Of a stretch of 64,000 nt of DNA, positions 11,431 to 22,529 are shown piece by piece. Position 1 is the first letter of the stretch; every line of letters begins with the position of its first letter. This DNA is from Ixodes scapularis (lineage: Eukaryota > Arthropoda > Arachnida > Ixodida > Ixodidae): contig NW_024609951.1 in NCBI RefSeq assembly GCF_016920785.2, forward strand, positions 1,488,001 to 1,552,000, read 5' to 3'. Under the pieces are notes generated by a model. It was given only the letters and a program-made list of their open reading frames with translations. It did no database searches and was not told the DNA's origin. The position numbers and the translations under genes are program-made.

Positions 11431-12091
11431 GGGCAATTCTAAACCAGTAAGGAACAATACGAAGGGTACGTTTTCAAACCAGCTTAGCCCTCCGAGGACG
11501 GCACTCCGAGGTCGGCTCTCGGAGGTGGGCGGCTCTCCGAGGTCATGACCAAGACAAGTTGCGCAGGCCTCACGAGCCACATAAGGTTGTGCGGTGCGTC
11601 TGCAAAATCTTAATATTTGATAACACTCCGGAGGTATTGTAAAATTGTAGCACGTATGCCCTGATGTATAAGCCACGTATGATTATGTGCCAAACCTTCG
11701 TGCTGGCAGTTCTTTCCGCTAAAAACAACCAATGCAAATAGTAGATTGTATACATGCACGGCGTGCCACGTGTAACATACCTGAACTATCTAGTCGACGA
11801 CCCATTTTTAACCGGAGTATCTTCACCTGTGATTAATACTAGTGGTAATCAATAAAAACAGAATAAGAGCCCGGAATGGAATATTTGGGCTGCGTTAAGT
11901 GCGGCAGAATTTTGAACAAGAACATGATGATATTTAGGCACTGCTTCCTCCGATGTCATATCCGTAAGTCTGCTCAGGACGCGAGCAGAGGCCAGGAAGG
12001 AATTCCCAGAAGGGCATCCCAAACTCAGCTATTATACTATCTGGACTATCTACGCGTGCAGACTATACAAGGTACTGGATAGGACTTGTCG
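11431..12091. other. Anonymous spacer with a short CTCCGAGG repeat
   Basis: Around 11490-11545 the motif CTCCGAGGTC or its variants occurs about four times. Otherwise nothing is recognisable. Confidence 0.4.
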
Positions 12092-12266
12092 CGCAAACAC
12101 AAAGGACAAGCACAAATGAGTGGACAAGGAAAAGCGCTACTTTGAACTAGATTTATTCGTCACTAAGCGACTGCGAAGGGTTCATAGCGAGCATGCGTGG
12201 AATACTACAATGGAAGAAAAAGAGTAAGAAAACATACGAAGCATGATTCGTATGTGGGTTTCTATG

Positions 12267-12421
12267 GGTTTCCGTGTTTAATACTCAATTCCAATTCTTA
12301 TCTGGGTTGATACAGTGATTTCGGCATGCCGGCGATCCCTCTTGCAAGGGAGATCCCCGGCGTGAAAAAATCACTGTATCAACCAGGATAAGAATTGAAA
12401 TTTAGTATTAAACAAGGAAAC
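12267..12421. repeat. Facing 3' ends of Penelope-like elements (inverted repeat)
   Basis: The arms 12267-12321 and 12368-12421 are inverted copies of about 54 bp (TTGATACAGTGATTT against AAATCACTGTATCAA at the centre). The 46-base interior (12322-12367) is itself partly self-complementary, with GCCGGCGATCCCTC opposite GGGAGATCCCCGGC. The right arm is the tail of the minus-strand Penelope relic; the left arm is the same tail in plus orientation. Confidence 0.75.
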
Positions 12422-12960
12422 CTAAGTGTGGCTTACTCGGGCATTTCTCTACTTTTTATATAAAACGCTTCAATCACCTCTCTTGCGGTATAATATTTAC
12501 TCCTTCCTAGGATCCTAATCTTGTGAAGTCGCATCCCACAATGCATGGGCAAGTACGCATTTCCTATATTTTTTTTAACGATAGCTTATGCCCTTGTGTC
12601 AGTCACTAACGAACGTCCCCTTTGGCTTTCCCACACGTGAGCTAATCATACGCCAGTGCGGTAGAGCATTCCACACACAGCCTGGCATGCTTTTTGTTGC
12701 AACGATGTGTCTTGTCTTTTTATCGTTTAGAAGAACTCCTCGAACCTATCGTGCTTATCCTGTTTTCCTCGCCCGCAAGTTGGTGTGGCGCGGAAAACAC
12801 GGTAGGCAGATTGTACCCGCTCGCTACCTTCTTCAGGTTGTGGTAGAGTTGATGTACATACGGCACCACCTCTGGCTGGCAAGCTCTTTGAAGCGGCCCG
12901 TCCCGTTCTCTGCGTGTCCCCTTGATTTTCCGGGAGCAGCGTCTCAGCGACGGCCGTCAT
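12366..12960 (-). pseudogene. Penelope-like element, RT C-terminus and GIY-YIG endonuclease relic
   Basis: On the minus strand, frames combine into the Penelope ORF end. NLKKVASGYNLPTVFSAPHQ (about 12780-12845) is the post-RT linker. Next comes a linker rich in Ser, Arg and Lys, then CNKKHARLCVECSTALAYD and LTCGKAK near 12590-12690, corresponding to the start of the GIY-YIG endonuclease. The YIG half is not readable because of stops. The C-terminal HTSVSLFNT-like motif sits near 12400-12430. Frameshifts and stops show a decayed copy. Confidence 0.65.
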
Positions 12961-13772
12961 GACCGCACAGGGGAAACCGGCCCACGTCAGTCAGGACAAT
13001 TGATTATCATAGTTACTCTGCCTTGTGTGTGAGCATGGGTTCCTGACTGCAGATCCTAAGCAGAGGTGTCCTAACCTCGCTTTACAAGTTTTGAATGGAC
13101 CGAGTCAAACGGCAACATATCTTTCTGCACGCGAGGGGTGAAACTCCAGTGCGTATGATCATCTCTTAAAATAAGTCTGATATCTGAGAACTGGAGTGAG
13201 ACATAAAACGGGAGCTAATGTGTAAAGGACATGCCCAAACCATGGCTCCGAAAGGCGCCTAATATTTCATCTAGAGAGTCGTCAAAAGGTGCACCGAGTT
13301 GCTTCTTTAAACTAATTTTTAATATCGTCAAATTACGGAAACCTTCAGGACACTGTGGTCGCCAAACTGGTTATCTAGGATTCGACCAGTTTTTGCCAAA
13401 AAAACATTATTCCACAGCACTGGTGCAACATACGACCATATGCAACTACTCTAGCGTTTCTTGTAGAACCCATTGTTAAGAACGCTAAAAGTAGATTTGA
13501 GTTACAAATCCAGTAAAGATATAAAATTATCGTCTGACAAACCTGCCAAGTTTTGAAATGTCCCCTTCAAATCTAATTTGGGTTGATACCGTGATTTTTG
13601 GCACGTCTGGAATTTCTCTTGTTTTGTACCTTTCCTTATTTTTCTTATTTTGTCACATGCTTCGCATGGTCGCTATTAAGCTTTCTCAACCACTTGGCCG
13701 AAAATAAAACTACTTGAAAGTTACGCATGTCCTCGTCCACTCCTTCGTGTTCGTCCTCTGTGTTTTCGCGTA

Positions 13773-14437
13773 TAAATCATTCAATAGCATGAGTAAAAGG
13801 AACCAACCAGCCCAACAAGTCTTGCAGGACTCTACACGGATTTGTAAGCTTCGTTTTGTCTGCTGATAAAGCAGGCATTTTTCTATGTGTGCTGTGCATG
13901 AGAAGCTCATTCATACGGACGATGCACCAAGTGCCGGCTATTTCCCATGCCACGCTGGTATGGTTGACTTCGCACCACACGTATGCGCTTATGAAGTCGA
14001 ATGGTGCGGCTAGCTGCCCGGACATGCGCACACGTGCAGTACATCATTTCAGCACACCTCCTAGTTTTGGACATGTGATCTTGAAACAACGTACTGAGGT
14101 TGCTATCACGACGTTCAACCAGTTTGTGAAAAAGTTACCACCATTAGTGCTCTCTGATTACGAGCAAAAATTAATCGACATGCCGCCGACTCGAGATTTT
14201 GATGAGATGGACCGTCGTGTATGCAATACAAGCTTGATTAAGCGGTTCAAGGCGTGTAAACATTTTGAATCTCACAATAATACGACGACAGGCTCAATGA
14301 GCCGACATTGAAAGGACTTATAATAGCCGCGAAGTAGTTTCGATTTGGCGAAGAGGTTGTAAAGAACGGAAGGCGCATCGTGTCCTGTTCGGTGCTAGTT
14401 GTAGGATTGTTCAATTACCAGCGTGATGAAGCGAAAG
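13773..14437. other. Spacer with an unassigned 151-codon open frame
   Basis: An open plus-strand frame (13856-14311) has no recognised domain, no Kozak-like start and no neighbouring splice signals that I can defend. A motif AACCAGCCCAACAAGT near 13805 resembles one at 42.99 kb and may mark a dispersed repeat. I would not annotate a gene here. Confidence 0.35.
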
Positions 14438-14445
14438 GCCTAGAA

Positions 14446-14769
14446 CAGTGGTTCTCAACCATTGATCATGCGCGGGCCTGTTATGGATAGGTGATGATGA
14501 TAGAGGACTTCTTTTGTGGTGAGGTGAAAAGAAAGATATTGGTTATTTGTGATAATGCTTTAAACAATTGATGTAACTAAGCCTTGTGTAAATAGACTTC
14601 TTTTGCTGACATACGCACAAAACAACTCACCCGAAAAATGCAGCCCGATTCCAATCTGAAGAAAGACAACTTTTATTGCCGGGCTTGACCATTGAGGCAG
14701 GGATTAGCGACCCCTAGAATGCCTTCAGAGGCCGCAAGGGGTCCGCGGACCCCCATTTAAGAACCACAG
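14446..14769. mobile_element. hAT-like MITE
   Basis: A 324-bp element starts CAGTGGTTCTCAACC and ends TTAAGAACCACAG, inverted termini of the Charlie/MER5 style. It is flanked by an 8-bp duplication, GCCTAGAA (14438-14445) and GCTTAGAG (14770-14777), 6 of 8 identical, the length hAT transposases generate. A subterminal GGGGTCCGCGGACCCC palindrome lies at about 14738-14753. There is no coding capacity, so it would have depended on an autonomous hAT transposase elsewhere. Confidence 0.85.
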
Positions 14770-14777
14770 GCTTAGAG

Positions 14778-16305
14778 CATCCAAGTCACGGACAAGGCCG
14801 CTGCGAAAGCTTGAAGAAACATAAACATGCAAGATAAGTGCAGTAACTCGCCGCTAAGCACATGCATCCTACAAACTGGATAAGTTAGGCCTGCATCATT
14901 GGCGTCAGCTCCGCTCAGTCTTATTTTCTATTTCTTTTTTTAGTTGCTTTGTTGCAGTGAAGTTCGATAAAACGATCGCCGAGGTCTTGCATAGTTTCTT
15001 AAAAACCGACGCCGTTTTTGTACCTAAATTGATTGCTACAGAAAAAACACGGCGCATTTACCATGGTTCTCACTGAAGTACGGGCAAGAAACGAATAGGG
15101 CCATTTTCAAGATAAACAAAAAAAAATAAGATGGCAGCTTCCGGTTGTCATATTCATTTACGGTTGTTGGGTGTTGTGCGTATTTTCTTATGCGACTCGC
15201 GCGATTACGAGCACGTATTATTTAATTTGGCCTTTAAATTATCTAGTTTGTTACAGGCAAAAACTGACGTGTCTAAGAGATCCCTAACTTATCGACCGTT
15301 TGACCAACAACTTAAAGTATATTAAAAAACAGCGGCGTTAGTACCCGAAAGTGACCTGGCCCGAGACGGCGTACACTCTCATAAAAAAGGGGTGTTTTTA
15401 GGTGTATCGCGCACACTTACACCTTCCTTTGACCGGAGACACCCGGCGATAATACTCGTACTCCCAATATGCGAATAATCCTCTCGCAAAGGAATCGGCG
15501 GGCGAGGCGAGGCGAGGGTGTTCCCAGGTGCACCATTACACCACCACGCACAACAGCCGGCTAGCAGGCCCGAGCCGTATGGATTGAAACCAGATGAAGC
15601 TTTTTGAATGCTCCTTTTACTTCTCACATAAATAAAAAAAATTTGCCAACATATACTATTTTGTTGTATATTTATTGCACCACAATATTATGTCGTCAAA
15701 ACAGAGGCCAGATTCACAAAGCTATCTTACGACGAAAAACGTCCGTACGAAAAAATGTTATAAATCCGTAATCACGAAGCGAAATGATCGTGAATTTTGC
15801 TTGACTTACGAAGGATTACCAAGACAGCTCCTGAGCTGTCTTCCGCACTTTGCAGACGACATGTCCATCTACGTCGCTGGGTCGCTCATATTTGCCGCGA
15901 AAAGGCGACGGATTTTTTCTAAATACTCTTCGACTTCGGGCGCGTTCCGACTTCAAGTAAAGAACGGACAGAAAGAACTTCAACTACACGCCGAGGATTC
16001 CCGGAAGCCGTCACAGGAACCACTACGACTGTACCGACGGAGCGGACAAGGAGCCGAGCTGGTTCACGGCATATTCCTAGGCGCTCCATGCCTGCAGACC
16101 GTACACCCTATCACCCTGCTGAATGGAAGGGCGGAAGGAGATGCCCACACGACCTTCGTTTCTGTTCTATGAACCTTACTCGTGTGAATAGGCCGAACAA
16201 TGACCTCGAATGTATGATTAGTAGCCTAATTTTGTTTCTCATCAAACTCGGAGTGGCTGCGGTGCCCAAAGCTCTCGGTAATCGACGTTCTCGTCGAGTC
16301 AATCT
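14778..16305. other. Spacer with an unassigned 165-codon open frame
   Basis: The longest open frame (15675-16172, plus) has no recognisable domain. Its reading-frame neighbours are also open over parts, which suggests biased composition. A block at 15480-15545 contains GGCGAGGCGAGGCGAGG direct repeats. No element boundaries can be placed. Confidence 0.35.
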
Positions 16306-16407
16306 TTTTTTAGTTTTGTTTTAGAGCGCAGCTCTTAGACGTCCGTTTCCGGCTTGAGCGGCGTCGCCATCGGCGTAACCGCGCGGTGCATTATGGGTAA
16401 ATTTCCC

Positions 16408-16694
16408 CGCTAGATTTAGCGGGAAAATCTCCCCGCTAAATCTAGCGGAAAAATTTCCCCCCATATTTAGCGGAAAAATTTCCCCGCTTAATATAGCAGA
16501 AAAATTTCCCCGCTAAACCTAGAGGAAAAATTTCCCCGCTAAATCTAGTGGGAAAATTCCCCCGCTAAATCTAGCGGAAAAATTTCCCCGCTAAATCTAG
16601 CGGAAAAATTACCCCGCTAAATCTAGCAGAAAAATTTTCCTCGGTAAATTTAGCGGAAAAATTTCCCCGCTATATCTAGCGCAAAATATCCCAG
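16408..16694. repeat. 26-27 bp minisatellite, first block
   Basis: About eleven tandem units have consensus CCCCGCTAAATCTAGCGG plus AAAAATTT. Each unit is internally palindromic (CCGCTA/TAGCGG). Single-base variants are scattered, as expected of an old array. Confidence 0.95.
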
Positions 16695-16698
16695 TTAA

Positions 16699-17465
16699 AG
16701 GGCAACTCCGCTCAATTCCGAAAAATTTAGGCTTACATGTGATTCAAATTCACAAAGCACTACTAAACAACTCTACGTCTTCGGATTCGCGAAATGTGGA
16801 ATATTATTTGTGTAATCCTAATTTAAACATTAGCTGATACCGAAAGCGAAACTTCGGTTGCGTCAGGCAACATTGGTCTCGGGTCGTCAGAGTCATGGCC
16901 ACGTCACGTCGAACCACGTGGTCTTATGACAAACGGGAGGGAGCGAGAAACAGGACATGCGACGCGGGCACGTCGCTTCGCATGGCGTGGACGGTGATGG
17001 CCCGGGGGAGAGGGGAAGGGGGAGAAGACAAAAGAGGAGTAGAGGAGCGGAGAAACAGACCGATAAGCGCGCAGGGTAGCGCAAACTAGCGCATCCGCGT
17101 TACGGTGATCACGTGAACGCCCGGTCAGCCAACACCGGAGGAGAAACTCATGACGTTATTGTTCAATTTCGCTCTGTGAAGTAAAAGCAAACAAAACGTC
17201 AAAATGACTTAGTCATGCCTCTGACGTAGTGGCTCAATGTCGGCTGCTCCAACTCCGTGGCATTGACTGCGCTGATGATTGCGCCTCGCGCCGCACGCTA
17301 GAGTTGTCAGATTTCGGCGACTTGGCTCGCTTGAAGGTTTGCTGGCCAGTTTATTAAATATATAACCGGAATTAGATCGTAATATTTGACATTGGGGTCT
17401 TCCTATATGATACTGAAGAGGGCTATATAGTTTTCTAACTATTAAAAATGAAGCGGAGTTGCCCT
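16699..17465. mobile_element. 767-bp MITE with TTAA duplication, inserted in the minisatellite
   Basis: The ends AGGGCAACTCCGCTCAATT and AATGAAGCGGAGTTGCCCT are inverted. TTAA flanks both sides (16695-16698, 17466-17469). The uninterrupted form of the target, CAGTTAAATCGAACGG, is present in the same array at 17723-17738. It shows that exactly this segment was inserted. Because the target is TTAA, a TA duplication with termini one base longer fits equally well. The interior has GC-rich and purine-rich stretches but no credible ORF. A second MITE with related AGGG termini and TTAA flanks is at 41.8-42.5 kb. Confidence 0.88.
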
Positions 17466-17469
17466 TTAA

Positions 17470-17955
17470 ATCGAACGGAAAATTTTTGCGCGCTAAATCT
17501 AGCGGGGAAACTTTTCCACTAAATCTACCGGAAAATTCCCCCGCTAAATCTGGCGGAAACATTCCCCCCCTACTGCTAGCGGAAAACTTTTCCCGCTAAA
17601 TCTAGCGGAAAACTTTCCCCGCTAAATCTAGCGGAAAAATTTACCGCTAAATCTAGCAGAAAAATTTTCCCGCAAAATTTAGCGGAAAAATTTCCCCGCT
17701 AAATCTAGCGCAAAAATATCACAGTTAAATCGAACGGAAAATTTCCGCGCTAGATCTAACGGGGAAACTTTTCCACCAAATCTACCGGCAAATTCCCCCG
17801 CTAAATCTACCGGAAAATTCCCCCGCTAATTCTGGCGGAAACATTCCCGCGCTAAAACTAGCGGAAAGGTTTTCCCGCTTAATCTAGCGGAAAAGCACCC
17901 CGCTAAATCTAACGGAAAAATTTCCTCGCTAAACCTAGCGTAAAATTTTTTCGGG
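17470..17955. repeat. 26-27 bp minisatellite, second block
   Basis: This continues the same tandem array after the MITE, about eighteen units. There is a higher-order duplication: a segment beginning ATCGAACGGAAAATTT occurs at 17469 and again at 17729, each followed by similar variant units (CTTTTCCAC, CTACCGG, CTGGCGG). Confidence 0.93.
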
Positions 17956-18010
17956 GGGTCACGTGATTTAGCGGGGTGCCCCCCCCCCCCCCTCCCCCCA
18001 GAACACGTGA

Positions 18011-18884
18011 CCCTCAGTACCCTTGCCTCCTCCTCCTCGGCGTTACAGGGAGTTGTTGATGGCTTTCACTTTTTTCGAATCAGAGTTTAAATAAATGCCG
18101 TATGGATTACTCTCGAGACACATGGTATGTAACATTTTATTTCTTGAATGAGCGCGTCACTTGTATTTAGACGTGACCAGCAGCTGGGCGATCAAGAACT
18201 CCGTAGCCGATATATGACGCTAAAATATCTACGCGCGACATACCTTCAGAAATTTGTAGCGGCGCCTATTATTGTTCGGTATCCAAACGTGTGAAGGCAC
18301 AGAGATGCAGTGCTTCGGCGTGCCAAGGAAGCAGCTTTGACCCCGCCGCGAGACCGGCGAAACTTGCTTTCGACGAGTTGGGCCTTTTTCGTGCGGCACT
18401 GCGCTTCCGTAAAAATGTCCACGTGTTGTCAACGGCAAGCATCACGGCTTACATGGTTTCAAAGAAGACTAAGGCTCTACGAAGAATGTCGTGTACCTTG
18501 ACCGGATGTGGCTATACGCACGACGCGGAGAGCTAATGCCGGACAGTACTACTGGGAGCTCGTTAACCCCTCCCCCCCCCCCCCCTCTTGCCTTCGTCCG
18601 CGGCGACACTATGCGGCTTCTAATTGCAAAACTATTACCACACTTGCCCCCCCGCCTTCCCCCCTACACGTCGCTTCGCGGTGTCCAGCCGGCAACCCAA
18701 GCCTCGCAGCCCCCCATGCACCTCTGGAAAGGGGTCCCATACCATTTAGTTGAAGAAAAATTCGTTGAAAACATTAGTTCTTTTTTTTCGGGTGATAATT
18801 GTAAAAAAGAAATGTAAATAACGCAAAATGTCTCTACCAAACAAATTGTCCGAGAAAACAAAATAAGGAAAAGGAAGAAGTAGG
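18011..18884. other. Spacer with C-rich tracts
   Basis: There is a poly-C run at 18569-18584 and further C-rich segments at 18640-18665. Open frames across them are low-complexity artefacts. No gene is seen. Confidence 0.4.
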
Positions 18885-18958
18885 TTCACACCGGGGATCA
18901 AACCTGGGTCCGGTGGGTATCAGGCGGACGGGTTACCACTAGGCTACGCTATAACTCT
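18885..18958 (-). mobile_element. tRNA-derived SINE head
   Basis: On the minus strand the sequence is tRNA-like: TAGCGTAGCCTAGTGGTA resembles an A box with D-loop, and GGTTTGATCCC (18895-18905 complement) a B box, with tRNA-like spacing. It runs into a pyrimidine-rich tail (18841-18880). The stems do not form a clean cloverleaf. I read it as a pol III promoter-bearing SINE of the kind described in ticks (Ruka-like), not a working tRNA gene. Confidence 0.6.
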
Positions 18959-18959
18959 T

Positions 18960-20429
18960 GAAGTCTCGTCTTCACAGTTGGTTTTAACAGGAACCAAAAA
19001 GTTTCACGTCGTGGGTATGGCCTTCTCCGGTCAAGCTGCACGACGTCATGCATATAGCCTTAGTTTTAAAAAAAAATTATTCTGCGGCAAATGACGACGA
19101 ACAAGTAGAAAACGTGTCTTCAACACGCTGGCGCCAGCTTCCGCAACGCTCTAAAAATACGATTATTCAGCATGGAAGATGGCCATCCGGTGGCCGCACT
19201 CGCGCTGCAGCCGCTGCAGTGACAAAGCGGGGAAGCGCGATCCAGGAATTATTATAGTGGGGGAACACTATGGGAGAACCGCGAAACTCCATGCCGCAAA
19301 CGTAGGGTGGTTCCTATCTGCTTCAGTTTGCCACCTGTGATGTATCGCGAGTAAGACCCCAGTTGCAGCCGTTAGTCGCTCGACTCGTTCGTTGTAATCA
19401 TGGCTCCCGACTGACCGAAACCTGTGCTCTTTCAAACTGCGTGCTCTCACCACGCGGGGACTGCGCGCTTTCCAACGTGTGCCGCCATTTGCTCTAGTTA
19501 GGGCTCCGTGTTTTCGAAGTTTATTTTTTGGTCAAATTCGGAGGGTGTTTTTCGGAGTTCTTTTTTTTTGCCGAGGATTCGGAGTTTATGGGAGTTTATA
19601 TGTTTTTTGGTTCCCAATTCTTCGAAATTCGAAGTTTAATTTCGCAGTGTTTCCTATTGAAAACAAATGTGTAAATAATAACCGGATGTAAACTTATGCC
19701 AGATAAAAAATAAAACGCGCTTGCATCGATGAAAATGTCTTCAGTTGAATTTGACGTTCGTGCCATTATTATGGGCAATATTAATTTGTCCCTCGACAAA
19801 AGTCGCACGCAAGTGTTGCTTCGATAAACCTCGATACCTTAAAATCAATAAACTCCCGGGGGTAGTCGCTACGAAGCTCGTAGTCATCCGATCCTATTCG
19901 ATCAATCTAGCCCGCGGCCGCGCGGGGTGGAGTGGTTAAGGATGTGATATAGAGTTTCAACGGTCCCTTTTCTCTTTTTAATACAATCTCTGTGGTCCAT
20001 AGCTTGCACTCTTACAAAAGCATACCTTCTTCTTTCTCTAAATCACAAATCGCATGGCTCAAACTGAAAACCAAAAGAGTGGCTTTTGTTCTGACCCGAA
20101 TGTACAATGACCTGTTGCCCTTAATCAACCTCGACGGGACAAGCGGCAAGCCCCTTTTTGACAACGGTCTGAGATTTGAAAGATAATTATGGTGCCATTT
20201 TCCCAGGACCATTGTCTCCGTGCCAAACAAATTGTAAAAAAAAAAGTTTTTTTTTTACTTTTTTTGTGAGGGGGGGGGGGGGGTGGCATTGGCACATAAA
20301 CATTCGGAGCTTATCGGATAAATCCGAATTGACAAAGTTTTACCGGCGGGCGGTCTTCGGAGTTTTTCGGATTTATCCGAAAACATGGAGCCCCAGCTAT
20401 AGCGTAAGCAGATACATCAAACGTTCCCC
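18960..20429. other. Spacer with repeated TTCGGAGT / ATCCGAA words
   Basis: The blocks 19500-19640 and 20290-20400 share words such as TTCGGAGTTT and GGATTTATCCGAA. The second contains inverted GGATAAATCCGAA and TTCGGATTTATCC, which suggests a dispersed repeat in two pieces. A poly-A/poly-T/poly-G series lies at 20236-20283. No host exon can be supported. Confidence 0.4.
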
Positions 20430-21647
20430 TCACTTGGCTGTGATCCCATATCTTGTGGGCGGTCGTCGCTCCCGCGTTCCTGTCCGGATGGGCATGGCCA
20501 CAGGTTCGCACACTTCGTGACCTTCTGCACATATCGCTTCAGCTAGTACCTCTTCAGCCTGAACGTCCAAACCCCATGCTGCTGAGGGTGTATCGCTCGA
20601 CTGACGCGCAGCAAATAGCCTTGGTCGTATGTTGTCCACGTGCCGTCGAACTTGTCCGTCTTTCGTGTGGATTATTCATGACCGCGAAACCAGGCGCTCT
20701 GTGATGACCCCCAACATTCAAGTTCGTCCACATAGGAACTTCAGAACTCATACGAATTGTCCCACCATAAACTGACTTGGATTTTCGGTTGTCGCTGGTA
20801 CCTCGTCCGTGGGTACGCGTATCAGTCTCTCAAGTGGAGATGGCAACTCTCGTCCAAACATCATCCACGCTGGTGTCTTGCCTGTCGCCGTGTGCACTGT
20901 GGTATGTTGCATGTAGAGGAGCCGTGAAAGAAACCACTTAAATTCCTCCCTTTCTCTTTTAGAAAGCGCCTGCTTCAGCTGCTGCACCATCCGTTATGCT
21001 TGACCGTTTGATGCGGGGTGGTATGGCGCACTTGTGACCGCCAAAACTCCATTTAGGCAGTAAAATGTCTTTATATCATTGGAAACAAAAGCCGACCCAT
21101 TATCTGATACCACTTTTCGTGGTACACCAAACGTCGCCAAAACGTTGTGTAACTCGTAGATGACGGATGCTGAGATCATACTCAAACATCACGTACTTCA
21201 AACCCTTTAGTGAACGCATCCACATTCACCAGGAACACTTTTCCGTCCACCGGTCCTGAAAAGTCTACATGAAGGGTGTCCCACGGAGTCGACGGTATTT
21301 CCCATGTTGGGCTGCTTGCTCCCTTTCGGTATTGCCGTCTGGTGTCGCTGGCACGTGTCGCACTGGGCAACACAGGACTCAATCTGCTTGTCGATCCCCG
21401 GCCACCAGAGGTAACTTCGGGTGCAAGTTTTCATGGCGTCCACTCCCCTGTGTCCTGCATGTACCAAGACTAACGCCTCTGGTCTCGTAGAAGTCGGAAT
21501 TACGATGCGTGATTCCCAGATCAGGGAACCTCGGTTTATCGGTAGTTCCGTGGACTTCATCTTGTAGGCTCTGAAACGCTCGCCAGCTATTTTCTTCACC
21601 TCTCCACTCTTGACTGCTTGCAGAACTTCAGGAAGCGTGGGGTCCAC
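20430..21647 (-). pseudogene. G2 integrase
   Basis: From high coordinates: an H2C2 zinc finger (LVHAGHRG then CVAQCDTC, 21300-21420). The core follows, with first Asp in WDTLHVDFSGPVDGK (frame 21182-21382) and second Asp in KVVSDNGSAFVS (frame 20994-21185). The core continues to APYHPASNGQA, where the codon for the catalytic Glu is TAA (20994-20996). Downstream, VQQLKQALSKRERE and TVHTATGKTPAWMMFGREL (20748-20990) form the usual C-terminal region. The final basic segment is at 20430-20639. Integrase would need the Asp-Asp-Glu triad, so this copy cannot act. Confidence 0.85.
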
Positions 21648-21742
21648 AGCAGTCTGGTCTGCAAGGTCTTTCTTTAGCTGTCATGGGAGGCTTAGTCAAT
21701 GCTTCCAGCATAAGGAAATCCCCTGATGGTCGCGGTTAATCT

Positions 21743-22436
21743 TCACTTTCTCTTAATGGTAGTCTGCTCAACGCGTCTACGTTTGGGTTGTGTTTCCCTG
21801 CTCTGTAGACGAGTTCGTAGCCGTATGCTGCTAATTTCACACACCATCGTGTCATGCGGTGACAGAACCGCTGGCACTTGAGCTTTCGGCCCTATAATCC
21901 CCAGCGAAGGCTGATGGTCGGTGGTTTCTGCCACGTGACGTAAGGCAAGATATCGGTGGAAACGTTGCATGGCAAACACAACCGCCAGTCCTTCTCGATC
22001 CAATTGCGAACAGTTATTTTCAGGGTATTTCAAGGTTCTCGAGGTAAACATGACGGGAGCTTTGTTTCCATGTTTATATGGCTCCGCTAAAACCGCTCCA
22101 ACGCCATACGGTGTTGCGGCGCATGATACCACCAAGCCTTTCTTCTCGTCATAATGTGCTAACACCATTTCCTGGGTAATGTCTTGTTTCAATTGTTGAA
22201 AAGCCTCCCGGTGCCCTTTTGTCCCAATTCCAGGAAGCGTCTTTTTGGAGGATAGCGTAGAGCTCCTTTTCAATGCTTGTCCGATTTGCTATAAAACGGT
22301 TATGCCTTGCCAACAGGCCGAGAAACGACTGCAACATTGTGCGATTCGTTGGCTCAGGCATCTTCTTGATGGCTTTGAGCTTGTCGTCGGTAGCATGAAC
22401 GCCTGCCGCATCTATGAGGTGTCCGAGGTACCGCAC
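21743..22436 (-). pseudogene. G2 RNase H and connection domain
   Basis: The segment 22149-22436 reads YLGHLIDAAGVHATDDKLKA, the RT thumb/connection of Ty3/gypsy elements. The segment 21743-22273 reads AFQQLKQDITQEMVLAHYDE, then VVSCAATPYGVGAVLAEPY, where family members have Cys-Asp-Ala-Ser. The first catalytic Asp is thus Ala (codon near 22118-22120). It then has YPENNCSQLDREGLAVVFA, with the conserved Glu, and a degraded TTDHQPS for the later Asp motif. RNase H normally removes the RNA template; this one should be inactive. Confidence 0.8.
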
Positions 22437-22529
22437 TCGATCAGTTGCGAAACGACACTTTTCCTTTTTGAGATGAAGGCCTGCTTGGGAAAGTCGCGAT
22501 AGTACCGTATTGAGCCTTTCCAGATGTTG

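Larger units (their letters stand above)
12092..13772. mobile_element. Composite Penelope-like region with inverted outer ends
   Basis: The segment 12092-12140 (containing GCACAAATGAGTGGACAAGG) is matched in inverted orientation by 13724-13772 (CCTCGTCCACTCCTTCGTG), so these form outer inverted repeats. Between them are a minus-strand Penelope ORF relic, a plus-strand copy of its 3' end, and another copy of the same 3' end motif at 13569-13600 (GGGTTGATACCGTGATTTTT). Penelope-like elements are known for such inverted or tandem partial copies. The element is dead, and the boundaries are approximate. Confidence 0.55.
16318..18010 (+). mobile_element. Dispersed element carrying a TAGCGG minisatellite (copy A)
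   Basis: The left end (16318-16380) reads AGAGCGCAGCTCTTAG, then CCGTTTCCG, CGGCGTCGCC and CGGCGTAACC. The same succession appears in reverse orientation at 58.2-58.27 kb, also next to TAGCGG-type repeats, so terminus and minisatellite travel together. The array follows to about 17955, interrupted by a MITE (16699-17465). A poly-C run (17981-17998) and ACACGTGACC lie near the likely right end. No protein is encoded. A short stem (AGAGC-GCA-GCTCT) at the terminus recalls Helitron-type ends, but that is speculation. Confidence 0.6.

Noticed and set aside
12588..12962. 124-codon plus-strand open frame
   Set aside because: It is the antisense of the Penelope RT/endonuclease relic on the minus strand.
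13856..14311. 151-codon plus-strand open frame
   Set aside because: No recognised family and no gene signals; possibly part of an old repeat.
15675..16172. 165-codon plus-strand open frame, with a DCTDGADKE-like word in another frame recalling LDL-receptor repeats
   Set aside because: No Cys pattern or domain around the word, no splice or promoter support, and neighbouring frames are open too; composition explains it.
16408..17955. Regular repeats resembling a CRISPR array
   Set aside because: Units are head-to-tail satellites without unique spacers, in eukaryotic DNA with no cas genes.
18885..18958. Functional tRNA gene
   Set aside because: A/B boxes are present but cloverleaf pairing fails and a SINE-like tail follows; the same holds at 37.03 and 53.67 kb.
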